This document shows, piece after piece, positions 45,101-53,641 of a stretch of 64,000 bases of DNA. Position numbers and translations under genes: made by a program. This stretch comes from Megalobrama amblycephala (taxonomy: Eukaryota; Chordata; Actinopteri; Cypriniformes; Xenocyprididae): NCBI RefSeq assembly GCF_018812025.1, contig NC_063065.1:31412642-31476641 (forward strand). The letters run 5' to 3'. Below the pieces are notes generated by a model. That model worked only from the letters and a program-made list of their open reading frames with translations, made no database searches and was not told the DNA's origin. Positions within the stretch are counted from its first letter, which is position 1. Every line of letters begins with the position of its first letter.

Positions 45101-48100
45101 CAATTTAGGGGACAAATATTGTCTCTTAATGGTAAAGGTGTGATTGCAGTCGAAGTGGAAGAGAGGGGGTATGCAGAAGGATGGAAATCCCTTCAGGGGG
45201 TACTGCATGCTAAAAAGTTTGGGAACCACTGTACTGGAGAATCAAGACTGTGTATATAACATTAAATCACACACACAGCGTCTCTTACCTGCATGAGCAT
45301 GTAGTAAATGCCTGCCAGACCGTGAGCAGCTCCTACATACTGTTTCTTATGCCACTCGTACAGCAGGGGGCATCGCTCGCTTTTCTTCTCCTCTTTAGAT
45401 AAGTTCTTCCCCGACTCCAAAATAGCCGTCACCACCTTGGAACAACAGAGAGCACAGCGGGATGAGATAACAGTCTTGTTATGGATCAAAGTATCAGTCA
45501 ATTTCCAGGCACAGTGCTTTAGCAAAGGTAAAAGAACTGATTAAAACACTTTATCAGCAAATGCAAAGTATCCAAACGACTGCACTGCAGCAATGCCACT
45601 GTGAACTGAGCCAGAGAACTATCTTTAACTATTTTATTTTACTGTTACTTTTCAGAGATATAATGTTAATGAATATCCAGAGGCTACTGAGAGCGACGTT
45701 TAAATGAATATGTAAACATGTGCTGTGCTTTCCTCTCAATAACAACATAAAAACACAACAAAACAAATACAAATCTCTATATCAACCCAACCCACACACA
45801 CACACACACCAGAAACAAACATACACCTTAAAATGTTTGACTGTGTCAAAACCAAGTTGAAAGTATAAATGAAATCTCATTCTCTACAGTTCAAAGAGAG
45901 AGACCCCATGCACTGCTCACTACTGATGGCATCAGACTTGACACTTCCACAACACACGGGTCTCTTGAGACTCTAGATGGCGGCAGTGAGAGATTAACCC
46001 GTAAAAGAGCCGTGTCATCTGGGGAGCTGCAGCGACAGATGAACCAAACACGTGTGCCTAGTCATGAAGCAGAAGAAGATGGATAAACTAGGAAGTAATA
46101 GAGGGAGAAAACTGCAATAGAGAGGATAAATGCAGGCAGTTACAAGTAGTAAAAAAAAAAAAAACGGATCAAATTGCATCTGAAGTTAATGACGCTGAGG
46201 CTATTTCAGGCAATGGAGCAGTGAGCATTCAGCACAAGCTTTAGATTTACCCTGGGATAAGAATGACCTCTGGTCAGCAAAGATGAGGTGGCATCTCTCT
46301 TTCTTTCTCTGAAACTGCCCTGTCACCAAAACCACTGCAGCACGCAGCCGGAGAGATTCCCTGTGCCTTCTGTACAGAAAGTCAATAGTGCAGATTCAGA
46401 TCTTTGTCCTAATTACAGCTCCGACACGACCACTACAGGTAACTCGGCTCTGCATTTGCCAGCTCACGCTATACTAACATGTACCAAACAATAGCATCAT
46501 GTCCGAGTCACTGCGAATAATAAAATGTGTCCAAACAGAGCCAGGCTGACCTGATGTACAAACACAGAGGGTGCCGTCACAAAACCATCTGTGCCCATGA
46601 TGCCCTGTAACCTTCCCCACAGCTATTACACTGTGTATAATTCAGCACAGGAACATTATAGAGAGACAAATGATGAGATAATAACTGCAATATACAGATA
46701 GTGATAACTGTGAGATATAGCTCATAAAAAAATCAGTTAAAAATGATATAAGTGAAAAATAAATAAATCCTCAAAACTAAACAAAAACCCTTAAATCAAC
46801 CCCCCCCCCAAAAAAACCATAAAAAACCAAAATAAAAGAACAAAAATCCAACAAAAATAACAAAACAAAATCCCAAAATCAAAAACCCAACAAAACAAAA
46901 CAAAAAACAAAAGCCCAACAAAAAATAATAATAAAAAACAACAAAACAAAAACCAACAAAACAAAAAACAAAAAATTCAAAAACCCGACAAAAAAAAAAC
47001 ACCCAACAAAACAAAAAAATCCAAAACCAAACAAAACAAAATCCCAACTAAAAAAAAACTAAATCCCAACAAAAACAAACAAAACAAAAAACACACCAAA
47101 AATTCAAAACCACAACAAAAAAAACAAAAACCCAACTAAAAAAACTAAAAAAAAAAAAAATCCCAACAAAACAAAATCCTTAAGTCAAAAACCCCACAAA
47201 AAAACAAAAAACCAACAAAAACAAACAAAACAAAAAAAAAACCAACAAAACAAAAAATAATAAAAAACCCAACAAAAAAATCAAATAAAAACAAACCACA
47301 AAAAAAAAAAATCAAAAACACCCAAAAATCAAAAACAAACCCTTAAATCAAAAATGCAACAAAACAAAACCAAAAAAAAACCAACAAAAAAAAAACAAAA
47401 CAACAACAAAACTAAAAAAGCAAAATCCCAACAAAAAAACAAAAAAAGAACAAACAAAACAAAACAAATAAAAAACCCAACAAAAAAATCTAATAAAAAA
47501 AAACACCCAAAAAAATAAAAAACACCCAAAAATCAAAAACAAACCCTTACATCAAAAATGCAACAAAACAAACAAAAAAACCAACAAAACAAAAAACAAA
47601 AACCTAAAACCCAATAAAAACAAAACAAAAACTCAGCAGAAAACAAAAACAAACAAACCCATAAATCAAAAGCCCAAATCTTATAAATAAATAAAAGTTA
47701 TATTGTCAGGCTTTGTGGGAGCACAGCTTAATCTCCTTTATAAGCTCCAATGTTAAAACAAATCACAGCTATTACACTGTGTATAATTCAGCACAGGAAC
47801 ATTATAGAGAGACAAATGATGAGATAATAACTGCAATATACAGATAGTGATAACTGTGAGATATAGCTCATAAAAAAATCAGTTAAAAACGATATAAGTG
47901 AAAAATAAAAAAATCAAATAAAAACAAACCACAAAAAAAAAAAAATCAAAAACACCCAAAAATCAAAAACAAACCCTTAAATCAAAAATGCAACAAAACA
48001 AAAACAAAAAACAAAAAAAACAAAACAAAAAACAAAAACCAACAAAACAACTAAAAAAAGCAAAATCCCAACAAAACAAAATCCTTAAATCAAATCAAAA

Positions 48101-49083
48101 ACCCCACAAAAAAAAACAAAAAAAGAACAAACAAAACAAATAAAAAACCCAACAAAAAAAATCAAATAAAAAAAAAAACACCCCAAAAAATAAAAAATAA
48201 AAAACACCCAAAAATCTAAAACAAACCCTTACATCAAAAATGCAACAAAACAAACAAAAAAAACAACAAAACAAAAAACAAAAACCTAAAACCCAATAAA
48301 AACAAAACAAAAACTCAGCAGAAAACAAAAACAGACAAACCCATAAATCAAAAGCCCAAATCTTATAAATAAATAAAAGTTATATTGTCAGGCTTTGTGG
48401 GAGCACAGCTTAATCTCCTTTATAAGCTCCAATGTTAAAACAAATCACATAATAAACCTTTTGTCTCAACCTCAAAGCCAGAGGTATTTTTACTGAGAAA
48501 ACTAACTAACTAAATAAATAAAATAATTCAGAAATAGTCACTGAATGATTTTATAAAGTAATCACTCAAATACTTTAGATGAAGTATAATTCCTTCAGAT
48601 CAGAGCTGTCAAAGAAAGGACAAACTGATGATTCATAAAAAGCAGAGGAGAGCAGCGATACTCCAGATGAACTGAGATGTCAATGGATTCACTGCAGAAG
48701 ATCATCAAACAGATCTATTTTCAGACGCTTTCAACCACAAAATGACTGCAGAGAACAGAAATACTATTACTGTACGTGTCCTCCGGAGTCTGCTTGAACA
48801 ATAAAGACAATAAAACCACATTTATTAAATGTTTCAGAGGGGTTATTTTTCATCTAGATGTTATATAAACAATAAAACAAAAGAACGAGTGTTGTTGTAA
48901 TAAATATGTAGGGAATATAATAAACAATTTAATATACTTTATTAAGATATATATATATATATATATATATTCATTTAGTATAATTATATAATGAATAAAT
49001 ACATGTAACTGTCAAATTTAAGTGGTTTGTATTAAATATCAATAAATCAACAGCCTCTATACCTTTTTCCACAATCTGGAAAG

Positions 49084-49114
<31 letters not shown>

Positions 49115-52100
49115 ATAATATTTTGTACAAGCCTACTTGTTTTTAAATAAATATAATTATGCTTGTTTATTTGATAGCGTATTTGTTTTTTGTCTTGCAA
49201 TTTCGAGTTTATATCTCACAACTGAAAGAAAAATAGTCAGAATTGTGTGAGAAAAAGTCGCAATTACCTTTTTTATTTTTAATTCTCTGACAGAAACTAG
49301 CTTTGCAGTCTTATATTTTTATATCCCCTTTTAAAAAAAAAATAAAAATCCGTGGCAGAAACAGGCTTCCACAGATTCCATAGTTTTATAACACAGAAAC
49401 CCGGTCTCAGTTATTTGTCTAAGCTCAGCTGCGAGTGAACCTGGTCAGCGCTCAGACCTTCTCTAAAAATAGCCGGAGATGGATATAAGCAGGAGAACGT
49501 GTGTATTATTTTCGTGACTGCAGAGCACAGATTTTACATTACTGCCAGATTCCTTTTCTCCTGCCTGTTCAAAAACAACAATCGTACACAAACAGACACA
49601 CACAAGGTGTCGCGCAGGGCAGAAACAGTGAAAAAAATCTTTTTTCAGATACAGTAGGTTTATTTAACTAATTAATGTATACATTTATTTAATATCTTTT
49701 GTTGTTTGATTAACATTAATGACAGACAGGTATTTAATTGGGCTGCTGAATGCATGAACGTAATATACTGACACATATCCAGTTATTACCCACCTGTTTA
49801 TGTCCACTTAAGCCATAACCGACTGTATTCACACGAGATACTCCACACGATGGGCATTATGACATCTGTGTGTGCATGTATTTGACTATTCAGGCACAAA
49901 AGATTATATTTCAACCCTTATTCTGAGCCTCTGTCTGAAATGATCCGCTCCTTTAAGGTTTGTCAGTAAACGGCCACTTTTATGCACGTGCCAAAGTGTT
50001 TTGAAAACATTATCCATATAAAATCGTCATTTACAGACAAAGCATTATGAAATCATTCACTTCCAGTTTGTGATGCAGCTACTGCAAAGATCCAATATAG
50101 TCGACTGCTTCATCTGTCAACAAAAGTTTCTTTGCGAACTCTCCATTCCATTACACTGTGCCTCAGTCAAATGCTCCGAACAAACATATAATCCTCAGAT
50201 GCAATCCGGGACACCATTAAAATAAACCATCCACTTGTTTCTGATGCCGAGATCCTTCTGAAGTCGTAAACCAGCTGTTTAAACTGAACGTGTCAAAGCA
50301 AATGTTCTTTCACTCTTCCATTTGTCCTGATGTCGACAGATGTCAGAAACTGAAAACGCATCTGTATGCTGTATCAGTGTAGACAGCATCAGTGATTATA
50401 ATGACTTGCATTTGCTTTTGATGCAACGCTCACATCCAGTGTAGACAAATGTCAACCGTTAATTGACTGAATGCCAGTGGGCGGGGCTTATGATGCAATG
50501 ATGTATAACTATTGGTCAATGCTTGCTCCAGAGGCAGTCATATGCAAATGCATTTGCATCAAAAATCCTGCAATATCAGAACAAGCCGTTTTTGGAGCTT
50601 GTTTATAATCAGGAGGACGTGGCAAAAGATCAAGGCAAATTTGATTTCTCATGTCATGACTCTTTTAACTGCACCAGACTTCCAACTTTAATAACCATAA
50701 ATTCTCCACATGCCGGATCCAACTCAACGGCAGCTTTAATGTTACATAATTACTGTGGCAAAAATGCCACACAAAATTTATATGAAGTGCCAACAAACGC
50801 ATTAACCGCCTTCATCTTTCTTCACCACTTTTCTGGCTGCATCCTCATCAGTTCTGCCCACATGCGCTGTAAAACTGGACAGTGGCCAACGCACAAGACA
50901 TTAATGTATGATGTACACTAAAGCAGCCCACGAGAGGCTAAACATTTACAGTGAGGGTCAGCGGGTTTAATGCATCTGGTGAGCAACAAACATTCAAATG
51001 CACTCCAGAGACACAATAAAATGCACATTTTTTATCAATTGTAATGCATTTTTATCAATGCTCCACGTTTATGCATGAATGAATTTTGATTATGAATAGC
51101 GTAAAATTTGACAATCACCTTGGCGATGGTGGTCTCATCCACCGTGCCCGGCCCGATTTCTTTATTGACGTAAAGCAGGGCGTAAAGGTAGCCGGCTCGT
51201 CCGTACAGAAGTTCATCAGGAACGTCGGAGTCTGGGCTGAGCACTGAACGCTGGAGCTGGAGCAATCTGAAAGAAATGAAGAAATGGAAATTAGTTAAAT
51301 CATTGTACAACTCTATCTGCAGCCAAACAGTTCTAAAAGTTGTAACTTCTTCCTGAGTCTCTCCATCAGTGTCGACTCCGGTTTGAACAATGTAAGGCTG
51401 AACACCGTCGTCATTTTGGCTGCGTGAGATTCTCCAGCTTTGTTGTTGTTGAGCTGTTAAAGCTCCACCCTCTTCTGGAGCAGCAGCTCATTTGCATTTA
51501 AAGGGACACACACAAAAACGGCGTGTTTTTGCTCACACCCAAATAGGGGCAAATTTGACAAGCTATAATAAATGATCTGTGGGGGATTTTGAGCTGAAAC
51601 TTCACAGAGACATTCTGGAGACTGATATTACATCTTGTGAAAGGAGCATAATAGATCTCCTTTAATATAATTAGAACATTGTGTAGCATGTCTTCTTGTG
51701 CTGTTGTTTAACTGAAACATGTGTATGAAAATCACAATGAATTGTGAGCAAAATAAGCGTAATTTTGGCCCAGGGCTCACAGGATATATAATCAGACTCA
51801 TGTGGAGAGCTGCAGTCTAGCAGACGAATGAGTACAGAGAGCACCGCATGTGGCCGCTGAATAACACGCTCCCCGCAGACGGATGAGTGAGAGCGAGCGG
51901 CGTTCACTACAACACAAGCATTTGTTTTCTCGCATACAGAAACGCCTCACAGGAGCAAAAGCAATTTCTACCTCCATCTCTTCAATCAAATCCAAATCAA
52001 TGCTCTCCTCACTACTATTCTAAGAGATGAAGTGTATAGAAATCTGAGAGCAGAATAAACTCTAGTTTTTCAATGGCCGATGCCAATTTCTAGAAATCAT

Positions 52101-53555
52101 AGTGGCTATAATACAAATTAATGACAGCTAATTGGTTGTAATAAAGCTGTTTGTGAAAGTTAAAGGTCTGCAAAGTTTTAAAGAATAGAGTTATTGTCTC
52201 CTAAAAGAAAGAAGTGATTCTGAACTGCCAGAAATTAGTCGTTTTACTTCCTATGCAGGTTTGTGACTAATTTGCATAATATCCGCCCATTGGCTGCTTT
52301 GCCCCGCCCTCAATCACTGTAGTTGTATCTGAGACTGGAAGAGTTTGGTTCGTGTTGTTCATGTCGAGAAGACGCTGTTTTCTCCACTTTGATGAGATTG
52401 ATACGGTAAAACCGACGCCATCGTTACTGTTCGTATCACTGTGAATCAAGAGCTGATTCAGATATGATAATGAACGTTTGGTTTCTGACCAATCACAACA
52501 GACTGAGCCAATCAGAGCAGAGCAGCTCTCAGAGAGGCGGGGTTTAGACAGACTGAATCTTCAAACAAACCGTTTCAGAAGAGCTGATGCTGCAGTGGAT
52601 ATTATGATAAAATTAAAGTGTTTTTTGACCTTGGATGCATGTGAACCTGTTGTAGGACCCCTTAAAATAGCATAACAGGGGCACTTATTATTAATTAAAA
52701 TGGATTAATTTAATGTATTTAATTATTTTTCTAAGTAACACATTAAAAGTTATTTTGTTTGTAAAACAAGGGATTTTTCCCCCTTTACACACCATCTTTT
52801 GTGCAAAATCTCCAAACCACACTTACTGAGAGCAAGCAGAGAAAGCTGAAGAGAAAAGAGACAAAAAGAAAGTTTGAAATGGTTCTTACTTAGTGAGACA
52901 CTCCTGGGAGTCGGCCTGGTTTTTCAAGTGGTGGTGAACAACCGCGCCTACGGCTAGAGGCCCGGCGTCTCCGCACAAGAAGGTGACACGCCGTCCGTTT
53001 AGGTTCCTCAGTGTGCGTTTGACGTAATCCAGAGCGCGCTGCAAATGCGAGGCTTCCTGCGTCACACGGTAAAGCTGCAGGTACAGCAGGGCTATGCCTG
53101 GGAATGACAATCAGCTTTCAAAGCATTGGGACTCCAGCAATTTTAAAACATTTGCATTTATTTTATATTAGGTTTGAAATTTTCTCGGCACATTTGGAAA
53201 AACTATCTGCATACAGTCTAAAATCCTGATTTGTGTCACTGTAGAATCCAAATTCAAGAATTTAATGAAACGTTTTTCTTTTTAATGGGGAAAAACGCAC
53301 AGTAACAGTGAGCGTTTCATGAATGAACATTGTAATTTGTGCCTTTCTGCACAAAAATAAAGGTAACGGGACACCAATTTGTACTTTATTCATTGAAAGT
53401 GTCCTAAAGTCCATGGCATGCACTGTTTGGTACTCACCTGTCCAGCCTGTATAAGTGGAAAAATCATGTGGATCTGCAGTCTTGAGGCCCTCCTCCATTT
53501 GTTGGAGAAGGTCTTTGATTTTGCTCTGCACTTTCTTCTGGAAAGCATCGCTGAT
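30277..53555 (-). CDS. lancl2: LanC-like protein 2 (lancl2), exons 2-9
   Basis: Eight exons join without frame breaks into 376 residues (human LANCL2 is 450; the missing part is the myristoylated N-terminal exon, not found up to 64000). The (alpha/alpha) barrel is visible as seven Gly-rich motifs in order: GWTG, GDAGPLAVGA, GRAGYLYAL, GAAHGLAGIYY, CHGAPG, CHGTAGNG and EGMAG. The three zinc ligands of LanC proteins are present: Cys253, Cys299 and His300 of the partial protein, with the 46-residue Cys-Cys spacing of human LANCL1. Family knowledge: LanC-like proteins use zinc-activated glutathione to add GSH to dehydroalanine or dehydrobutyrine in damaged proteins; LANCL2 also has reported abscisic-acid binding and Akt/mTORC2 links. 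LANCL2 rather than LANCL1 or LANCL3 is chosen from segments such as QMEEGLKTADPHD and from the neighbouring vopp1. Introns are 340, 1623, 5683, 7463, 1243, 1672 and 4124 bp. Confidence 0.96.
30354..30729 (-). other. lancl2 intron 8, unremarkable start
   Basis: Holds the branch and acceptor region for exon 9; no repeat recognised. Confidence 0.5.
30734..31630. mobile_element. Diverged piggyBac-like element, inverted relative of 24500-25391
   Basis: Preceded by TTAA (30730-30733), begins CCCTTGTGCATCAATAAAC. It shares TTTGGGCGCAGTACC and AATTTGAGGTTGATATATC in inverse order with 24500-25391. The right end near 31600 (GCACAAGTACAATTTTTAA) is decayed. Confidence 0.6.
31640..32220. other. lancl2 intron 8, no recognised feature
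   Basis: Nothing supported; the short open frame at 31902-32093 lacks any support. Confidence 0.5.
32225..32480 (-). repeat. Cyprinid interspersed repeat (ACTCCAGTCTTCAGTGTCAC core), partial
   Basis: Inverted partial copy: TTCTATTCATCAAAGAATCC, GATAATAATCATAAATGTTT and the core GTGACACTGAAGACTGGAGT. A leftover 3' piece appears at about 34072-34200 after the insertion that starts near 33151. Confidence 0.75.
33151..34060. mobile_element. hAT-like remnant with nested MITE
   Basis: Left end CAGGGTTGGGAATTG with TTCCGGTTCC units, right end TTTCCAACTCTG, imperfect inverted repeats. A MITE with TAACACTTTAC and GTAAAGCGTTACC ends (about 33343-33602) is nested. The part near 33730-33960 resembles 55380-55660. 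Confidence 0.55.
34478..34550 (-). CDS. lancl2: lancl2 exon 8
   Basis: 73 bp, 24 codons plus one base, from acceptor GTTTGCAG to donor GAAG|GTAAAA. It encodes FAEWCLDYGKHGCRIPDRPY then SLFE; the split codon gives the Gly of the last Gly motif. Confidence 0.95.
35104..35184. repeat. (AT)n microsatellite
   Basis: About 80 bp of pure TA/AT, in lancl2 intron 7. Confidence 0.95.
35250..35690 (+). repeat. Cyprinid interspersed repeat, interrupted by (AT)n
   Basis: TCTTCTGCTCACCAAGGCTG through the ACTCCAGTCTTCAGTGTCAC core to about 35500; a second inverted end (CCTTGGTGAGCAGAAGAGAC at about 35670) follows a (TA)n tract at 35575-35646. The two ends face each other. Confidence 0.7.
35575..35646. repeat. 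(TA)n microsatellite
   Basis: About 70 bp of pure TA repeat; its translation gives a run of Ile-Tyr that is not a protein. Confidence 0.95.
36196..36222 (-). repeat. (GT)13 microsatellite forming the lancl2 exon 7 splice donor
   Basis: On the plus strand a C followed by 13 AC units; on the coding (minus) strand the exon's last codon AAG is followed directly by (GT)13. The first GT is the 5' splice site, so +1 to +26 of the intron is pure GT repeat. Confidence 0.9.
36223..36399 (-). CDS. lancl2: lancl2 exon 7 (Cys-His zinc ligands)
   Basis: 177 bp, 59 codons. It encodes VFKDEKYLRDAVECGEVIWQ, RGLLRKGYGICHGTAGNGYA and FLSLYHVTQDKKYLYRACK. Cys at 36309-36307 and His at 36306-36304 are the second and third zinc ligands. 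The donor is AAG|GTGTGT and is itself the start of a GT microsatellite (see separate entry). Confidence 0.96.
36589..36993. repeat. (GT)n and GTGTGA minisatellite cluster
   Basis: Pure (GT)n at 36589-36609, then at about 36816-36993 irregular GTGTGTGAGTGTGTGTGAGA units. In lancl2 intron 6. Confidence 0.9.
36994..37642 (-). other. lancl2 intron 6, remainder
   Basis: No recognised element; includes the donor of exon 6. Confidence 0.5.
37643..37825 (-). CDS. lancl2: lancl2 exon 6 (first zinc Cys)
   Basis: 183 bp, 61 codons, from acceptor TTCACAG to donor CATAAA|GTGAGT. It includes RHKKFRSGNYPSSLSNETDR and then LVHWCHGAPGVVHML. The Cys codon at 37690-37688 is the first zinc ligand of the LanC site, by homology to LANCL1 Cys276. 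Confidence 0.96.
37826..39480 (-). other. lancl2 intron 5, part without recognised repeats
   Basis: Mixed sequence with a GC-moderate block at about 38130-38900; no exon or repeat recognised. Confidence 0.5.
39485..39662. repeat. Fragment inverse to 43400-43580
   Basis: TAAGACACTTTTTGTCAAGA and ACACAGTATGCGTGGAGGCG occur in inverse orientation at 43410-43460. The fragment is part of the same family as 1-842 and 42557-43580. Confidence 0.65.
39955..40262 (+). repeat. Cyprinid interspersed repeat, near-complete copy
   Basis: AAAAATACAGTAAAAATAGT, the core ACTCCAGTCTTCAGTGTCAC (40075) and the tail GATTCTTCGATGAATAGAAA. In lancl2 intron 5. Confidence 0.8.
40278..40408 (+). repeat. Direct copy of 41542-41676 (internal hAT segment)
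   Basis: About 130 bp from TTTATGCCAAGAGATTGCTT to TTTTATCTCCCTCGTCTGAA, repeated with few differences inside the hAT element 41225-42477. Confidence 0.85.
41225..42477. mobile_element. hAT-like element, 8-bp TSD ACTAGCAC
   Basis: Perfect TSD at 41217-41224 and 42478-42485. Ends CAGTGTTAATTTCGTTGAC and TGTCAAAATTAACATTG. Internal 'GACTAAAACTA' repeats lie near both ends. 1253 bp with no transposase frame. In lancl2 intron 5. Confidence 0.92.
42557..43580. mobile_element. Non-autonomous element (TTAACTCCCTGAGGTC end)
   Basis: Starts after TTAA at about 42556 with CTCCCTGAGGTCTGAAAACG and a GCGCCGGCGCG palindrome. Inverse homology to 1-842. Internal direct duplication of about 90 bp: GAGCGCCCTCCGGCTGCAAG at 43189 and 43279. 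The right limit near 43580 is approximate. Confidence 0.65.
43940..44215. repeat. Repeat related to 52460-52640
   Basis: ACCAATCACAACACACTGAT and CCAATCAGAGCACACTG pair with ACCAATCACAACAGACTGAG and CCAATCAGAGCAGAGCAG near 52490-52525. Same orientation; edges unclear. Confidence 0.5.
44269..45231. mobile_element. hAT-like element (CAGTGGTTC ends), decayed 8-bp TSD
   Basis: Ends CAGTGGTTCACAAACTGGGG and AAAGTTTGGGAACCACTG. Flanks TAGTAGAG and TACTGGAG match at 6 of 8 positions. 963 bp; sits only about 58 bp beyond the 3' edge of lancl2 exon 5. Confidence 0.8.
45289..45435 (-). CDS. lancl2: lancl2 exon 5
   Basis: 147 bp, exactly 49 codons, from acceptor CCAAG to donor CATGCAG|GTAAGA. It encodes VVTAILESGKNLSKEEKKSE, then RCPLLYEWHKKQYVGAAHGL and AGIYYMLMQ, the fourth Gly motif. 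It is flanked just upstream on the + strand side of its 3' intron by a hAT-like insertion (44269-45231). Confidence 0.95.
45440..46620 (-). other. lancl2 intron 4, no recognised repeat
   Basis: Contains a short (CA)n near 45793 and an A-run near 46150. Nothing else recognised. Confidence 0.5.
46621..48447. repeat. Duplicated unit with A/C-rich core
   Basis: Segment A (46621-46768, GCTATTACACTGTGTATAAT...) recurs at 47767-47914. Segment B (about 47641-47766, ATTGTCAGGCTTTGTGGGAG...) recurs at about 48311-48447. Between them is a strand-biased AACAAAACAAAAACCC tract, long in the first unit and shorter in the second. The layout is a tandem duplication of [A + A/C core + B]. Translated on the minus strand the core gives Phe-, Leu- and Cys-rich nonsense frames. 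Confidence 0.88.
48448..49184 (-). other. lancl2 intron 4 with simple repeats
   Basis: (AT)n at about 48947-48971 and an A-run of about 28 at 49083-49110; otherwise nothing recognised. Confidence 0.6.
49185..49385. repeat. GCGAGTTTATATC-type periodic repeat, short copy
   Basis: TTGCAATTTCGAGTTTATAT then GTCGCAATTACCTTTTTTAT, with the edge CCGTGGCAGAAACAGGCTTC. Confidence 0.65.
49390..50450 (-). other. lancl2 intron 4, no recognised repeat
   Basis: Nothing supported. Confidence 0.5.
50455..50675. repeat. Element related to 15340-16466
   Basis: CCAGTGGGCGGGGCTTATGA ... CAAATTTGATTTCTCATGTC and GACTCTTTTAA follow the same order as the copy near 16230-16463. Confidence 0.55.
51119..51266 (-). 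CDS. lancl2: lancl2 exon 4
   Basis: 148 bp from acceptor CTTTCAG to donor CCAAG|GTGATT. It encodes LLQLQRSVLSPDSDVPDELL then YGRAGYLYALLYVNKEIGPG and VDETTIAK, with the third barrel Gly motif (GRAG). It ends in phase 0. Confidence 0.95.
51322..51661 (-). mobile_element. Truncated inverted copy of the 1285-2115 element
   Basis: Inverse of 1285-1625: GAGCTGAAACTTCACAGAGA, AAAAACGGCGTGTTTTTGCT and the end AGATCTCCT-TTAA (51662-51665). The 3' half of the element is missing. Only about 56 bp from lancl2 exon 4. Confidence 0.8.
51670..52040 (-). other. lancl2 intron 3, no recognised repeat
   Basis: Nothing supported. Confidence 0.4.
52050..52690. repeat. Non-autonomous element with GC-box-like and CCAAT-rich interior
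   Basis: Ends near AATGGCCGATGCC and GGACCCCTTAAAATAGCATA. The interior has CCGCCCATTGGCTG, GACCAATCACAAC and GCCAATCAGAG motifs also found at 43940-44215. Lies in lancl2 intron 3. Confidence 0.45.
52890..53097 (-). CDS. lancl2: lancl2 exon 3
   Basis: 208 bp. The acceptor CCCAG is followed by GC to complete Gly, then 68 codons and AA of a split Lys; donor CTAA|GTAAGA. It encodes IALLYLQLYR, VKRTLRNLNGRRVTFLCGD and the second Gly motif GDAGPLAVGA. It is almost invariant against human except at the variable 'TQEASHLQRA' and 'HHHLKNQADS' stretches. Confidence 0.95.
53438..53555 (-). CDS. lancl2: lancl2 exon 2
   Basis: 118 bp between the minus-strand acceptor GGAAATAG and donor ACAG|GTGAGT. It encodes ISDAFQKKVQSKIKDLLQQ, then MEEGLKTADPHDFSTYTGWT and the first base of Gly. 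It carries the first barrel helix and the first Gly motif (GWTG). Confidence 0.95.
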
Positions 53556-53641
53556 CTATTTCCAGAGAAGGGGGAAAAAAGATTAATTTGGCAAACAGCT
53601 GTTTTACTAATTAGCTGATATTAAGGGACACTGGCACTGAG

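Noticed and set aside
46796..48328. Phe/Cys/Leu-rich 'membrane protein' frames on the minus strand
   Set aside because: Direct translation of the A/C-rich simple tract; no conserved residues.
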